This document shows, in pieces, positions 22,661 through 24,467 of a DNA stretch of 24,467 bases (positions are counted from its first letter, which is position 1; each line of letters starts with the position of its first letter). The stretch covers positions 1 through 24,467 of the forward strand of contig JAJBVW010000166.1 in assembly GCA_020866945.1 (NCBI GenBank), written 5' to 3'. A model generated the notes under the pieces. The model made no database searches and was not told the origin of the DNA. It worked only from the letters and a program-made list of their open reading frames with translations. The position numbers and the translations under genes were made by a program. The stretch is from Oscillospiraceae bacterium. Its GTDB lineage: Bacteria; Bacillota; Clostridia; Oscillospirales; Oscillospiraceae.

Positions 22661-23974
22661 ATGATACGCAACAAGAGACTGATTGCCGTCCTCGCGGCGG
22701 CCCTCGCGCTGGTCATGGCCCTGTCCGGGTGCAGCACCACCACGGTGGAGGCATATACCGACACGACCGATACCACAGCGACCACCACGGAGAGCCTGGA
22801 TTTTGAGGCGGCCTACAACTACTATGACCCGGATACGGTCATATTCTATGTGGACGGCACTGGCGTCACCTGGCAGGAGCTGTTTTATGAAATCATGTAT
22901 TACACCGCCTATGTGGAATATCAGGAAGGCTCGGAGATCACAAGCTGGTCGGACGTCTGCTCCCTGTTCACGGATTCCGACGGCAACTACTATACCTATG
23001 GCGCGGTGGTGCTGCAAAACGCCATCACCGTCCTGGAGCAGTACCACATCGTCTATGACCATCTGGCGGCAGAGGGCGTGACCCTCGGCAAAGACGCGCT
23101 GGACAGCATCGAGGCGCTCCGGGAGCAGGTCATTGAGGAAAACTTTGACGGAGACGAGGACGCCTTCTATGACTATCTTGACAGTATGTACTGCACCGAG
23201 GAGCTATGGAACTGGTTCAACGAGGTGGACGCCATGTACGCCTATGACGGCTTCGATACCCTGTATGGCGAGTTTGGCAGCGACCTGTCCGACGAGGACG
23301 TGATGGCCTACGCCGCCGGAGACGAGGACGGCACCTGGACGCAGTATGTCCAAATAAAGCAGATATACATCTATACCGAGGAAGAAGCTGAAGAAACCGA
23401 GGAAACCACCGAGGATACGGAGGAGACTGAGGAAACCACAGAGGACGCGGAAGAGGCCGAGGAGACTGAGGCTGCGGAGGATGCCGCCACGGAGGAGGCA
23501 TCTGCTGAGAGCGGGACAGTGGACGCTATCCTTGCCGCTTTGGACGCGGCAGAGGACGTGGATGCCGCGTTTGACGAGCTTTACAGCCAGTATAACGAAA
23601 ACGCGGATCTGGATCCCTATGAAGGCGGCTGGTGCATCTATGAGGGCGACACGGACGACGAGATATATCAGGCCGCGCTGGAGCTGGGCGAATATGAGTA
23701 CACCGTGGTATCCATCGACGGGGCCGACGTGATTGTCATGAGCGTGCCCATCGACCCGGACGCGGGCGTCTACTATGATTCCAGCACCGGCACCATGTAT
23801 ACCCTGCGGTATTACGCCGCCTGGCAGAACTATTCTGACCTGATTAACGGGGACGACGGCTGGATTGCCAGCGCCGAGGCCGAGTGGGCCGACGGCTTTG
23901 ACAGCTTCAGCCTGTCCACCATCTTTGCCGAAGCCGCCGCCGCTGCCGCGGAGACGGAGGATACGACAGAATAA
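22661..23974 (+). CDS. Highly acidic PrsA/SurA-like lipoprotein (degenerate parvulin foldase)
   Basis: AAGGAG lies 8 nt before the ATG. The 437-residue protein has a lipoprotein signal (positive MIRNKR, hydrophobic run, lipobox LSGC with Cys24), so it should be anchored outside the membrane. Residues 60-90 (FYVDGTGVTWQELFYEIMYY) match the SurA/PrsA N-terminal pattern. A parvulin-like core follows: QIKQIYIY (231-238), a helix (VDAILAALD, about 287), DELYSQYNEN...EGGWC (305-324), and a last strand (GADVIV). The family's catalytic His residues are missing at both ends, and an E/T-rich stretch (239-285) is inserted after the first strand. The mature chain of about 414 residues has only four Lys/Arg in all (K144, R154, K233, R383). 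Foldases of this type often follow mfd in Clostridia. Likely role: extracytoplasmic chaperone, not an active isomerase; inferred. Confidence 0.75.
   Translation: MIRNKRLIAVLAAALALVMALSGCSTTTVEAYTDTTDTTATTTESLDFEAAYNYYDPDTVIFYVDGTGVTWQELFYEIMYYTAYVEYQEGSEITSWSDVCSLFTDSDGNYYTYGAVVLQNAITVLEQYHIVYDHLAAEGVTLGKDALDSIEALREQVIEENFDGDEDAFYDYLDSMYCTEELWNWFNEVDAMYAYDGFDTLYGEFGSDLSDEDVMAYAAGDEDGTWTQYVQIKQIYIYTEEEAEETEETTEDTEETEETTEDAEEAEETEAAEDAATEEASAESGTVDAILAALDAAEDVDAAFDELYSQYNENADLDPYEGGWCIYEGDTDDEIYQAALELGEYEYTVVSIDGADVIVMSVPIDPDAGVYYDSSTGTMYTLRYYAAWQNYSDLINGDDGWIASAEAEWADGFDSFSLSTIFAEAAAAAAETEDTTE
23390..23449 (+). repeat. 30-bp tandem repeat coding an acidic decapeptide
   Basis: Two imperfect 30-bp units encode EETEETTEDT and EETEETTEDA in the linker of the acidic lipoprotein; GAGGAAACCAC(C/A)GAGGA recurs at 23399-23415 and 23429-23445. 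The flanking codons are also Glu/Thr-rich. Such repeats can change copy number by slippage. Confidence 0.75.
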
Positions 23975-23998
23975 AAGGAAAAACATAGAAAGACTGCA

Positions 23999-24031
23999 AA
24001 GGCGAGGTGCAGACTGCACCCCGCCTTTTTT
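23999..24031 (+). terminator. Rho-independent terminator after the acidic lipoprotein gene
   Basis: AAGGCGAGGTGCA (23999-24011) pairs with TGCACCCCGCCTT (24015-24027) with one mismatch around a GAC loop, then a T tract to 24031. The gap that follows up to 24146 shows nothing I can identify. Confidence 0.85.
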
Positions 24032-24146
24032 CTGCATCATCTTAACACGCGGTGCAAAGAGAAAAGCAAATACAAAAGGCTCGTTAGGCCGTACCCGAAA
24101 ACCCCTGATAATCTTCCATAATGACCTGACCGGAAAACAGAGCATA

Positions 24147-24175
24147 TTGACAACCCTGCCGAGGATGATTATAAT
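24147..24175 (+). promoter_or_regulatory. Consensus promoter with possible operator for csoR-like gene
   Basis: TTGACA (24147-24152) and TATAAT (24170-24175) are perfect consensus hexamers with 17-bp spacing. Just after the expected start of transcription is ATACCCCTTACTGTAT (24182-24197), whose ATACCCC half resembles the C-tract half-sites of CsoR operators; the other half is poor. Confidence 0.85.
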
Positions 24176-24211
24176 ATACATATACCCCTTACTGTATTGG
24201 AGGAATGCAGA

Positions 24212-24467
24212 ATGAGACAGTGTATGGATGCGGAGAATCTGCATCGCAGATTAAAGAAAATCATCGGGCAGGTGCAGGCGATTGACCGTATGGTAGATGA
24301 GGATGTTCCCTGTGAGGATATTCTGGCGCAAATCAATGCGGCGAAATCCGCCCTGCATGGTTGCGGGAAGGTTGTCCTGGAAGGTCATATTCAGCATTGC
24401 GTGAGGGACGGCATTGAACATGGTGATGCAGATAAAACCATAGCAGACTTCACAAAGGCAGTAGAGC
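24212..24467 (+). CDS. csoR: CsoR/FrmR-family metal-sensing repressor, copper type (3' truncated)
   Basis: The frame starts at ATG 24212 with GGAGG eight nt upstream and runs off the window after 85 codons; the family usually has 85-120 residues. It is all alpha-helical in pattern: NLHRRLKKIIGQVQAIDRMVDED at the start, then CEDILAQINAAKSALHG, then LEGHIQHCV. The copper triad of CsoR is present as Cys34, His59 and Cys63, with the H-x-x-x-C spacing. CsoR binds its own promoter and lets go when Cu(I) binds, usually turning on a copper exporter. The metal is inferred from the C-H-C pattern; a formaldehyde or nickel sensor of the same family would have other residues. The exporter gene (copA/copZ) would be expected beyond the window. 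Confidence 0.88.
   Translation, partial: MRQCMDAENLHRRLKKIIGQVQAIDRMVDEDVPCEDILAQINAAKSALHGCGKVVLEGHIQHCVRDGIEHGDADKTIADFTKAVE

Noticed and set aside
24032..24146. Possible small RNA, tRNA remnant or attachment site between the lipoprotein terminator and csoR
   Set aside because: No cloverleaf, hairpin, direct repeat or promoter could be supported in this stretch.

Overview
This window is the replication-origin region of a moderately GC-rich, low-GC-phylum (Firmicutes/Bacillota) chromosome, most likely a gut-type member of the Clostridia (Oscillospiraceae-like). The evidence is the set dnaA - oriC - dnaN - recF - remB(DUF370) - gyrB - gyrA, a Soj/Spo0J-type parAB pair with two perfect Bacillus-type parS sites, Gram-positive Shine-Dalgarno sequences, and a lipobox protein next to mfd. 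The species assignment is inference; nothing here identifies it exactly.

Layout. 1-1429: 3' part of a GH13 alpha-glucosidase-like enzyme, ending at a clean terminator. 1500-4570 (+): two parS sites, a strong promoter, then parA-parB-serS as a tight operon. 4607-4636: bidirectional terminator shared with the convergent argF. 4662-6906 (-): argF and a protein of the iron-dependent alcohol dehydrogenase fold that has lost every metal ligand. 7071-8557 (+): a UlaG-like metallo-beta-lactamase-fold hydrolase overlapping a ROK sugar kinase. 8696-9839 (+): a short-chain dehydrogenase resembling 3-alpha-hydroxysteroid dehydrogenase/carbonyl reductase, paired with a small NTF2/SnoaL-like protein. 9929-17300 (-): a six-gene replication operon dnaN-recF-remB-gyrB-gyrA-rnhA with overlaps or gaps of 16 nt or less. 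17301-17522: oriC, with DnaA boxes, a DnaA-trio-like unwinding element and an unexplained dyad. 17523-18833 (-): dnaA with its own promoter. 19034-22546 (+): mfd, divergent from dnaA. 22661-23974 (+): an extremely acidic PrsA/parvulin-like lipoprotein. 24212-end (+): 5' part of a CsoR-type copper-sensing repressor behind a perfect consensus promoter.

How the parts work together. DnaA opens oriC; the dnaN operon supplies the sliding clamp, RecF, gyrase and RNase HI; ParA/ParB act on the parS sites about 16 kb away to segregate the origin. The dnaN operon, dnaA and mfd lie as expected around the origin: dnaN-rnhA run leftward away from it and mfd runs rightward away from it. The parAB-serS operon and the MBL/ROK and SDR/NTF2 operons run toward the origin. 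The usual rpmH-rnpA-yidC-jag-mnmE-mnmG-rsmG block is not next to dnaA; mfd is there instead.

I see no tRNA, rRNA, CRISPR array, insertion sequence or prophage. No gene-free stretch exceeds 300 bases. I did not find a clear new multi-gene defence or mobile system. The most noteworthy items are the metal-site-less Fe-ADH homologue, the SDR/NTF2 pair, the uniform TTTTCCACA origin boxes with a variant DnaA signature motif, the dyad inside oriC, the Ala at the GyrA quinolone position, the archaeal-like SerS and the acidic foldase-like lipoprotein.
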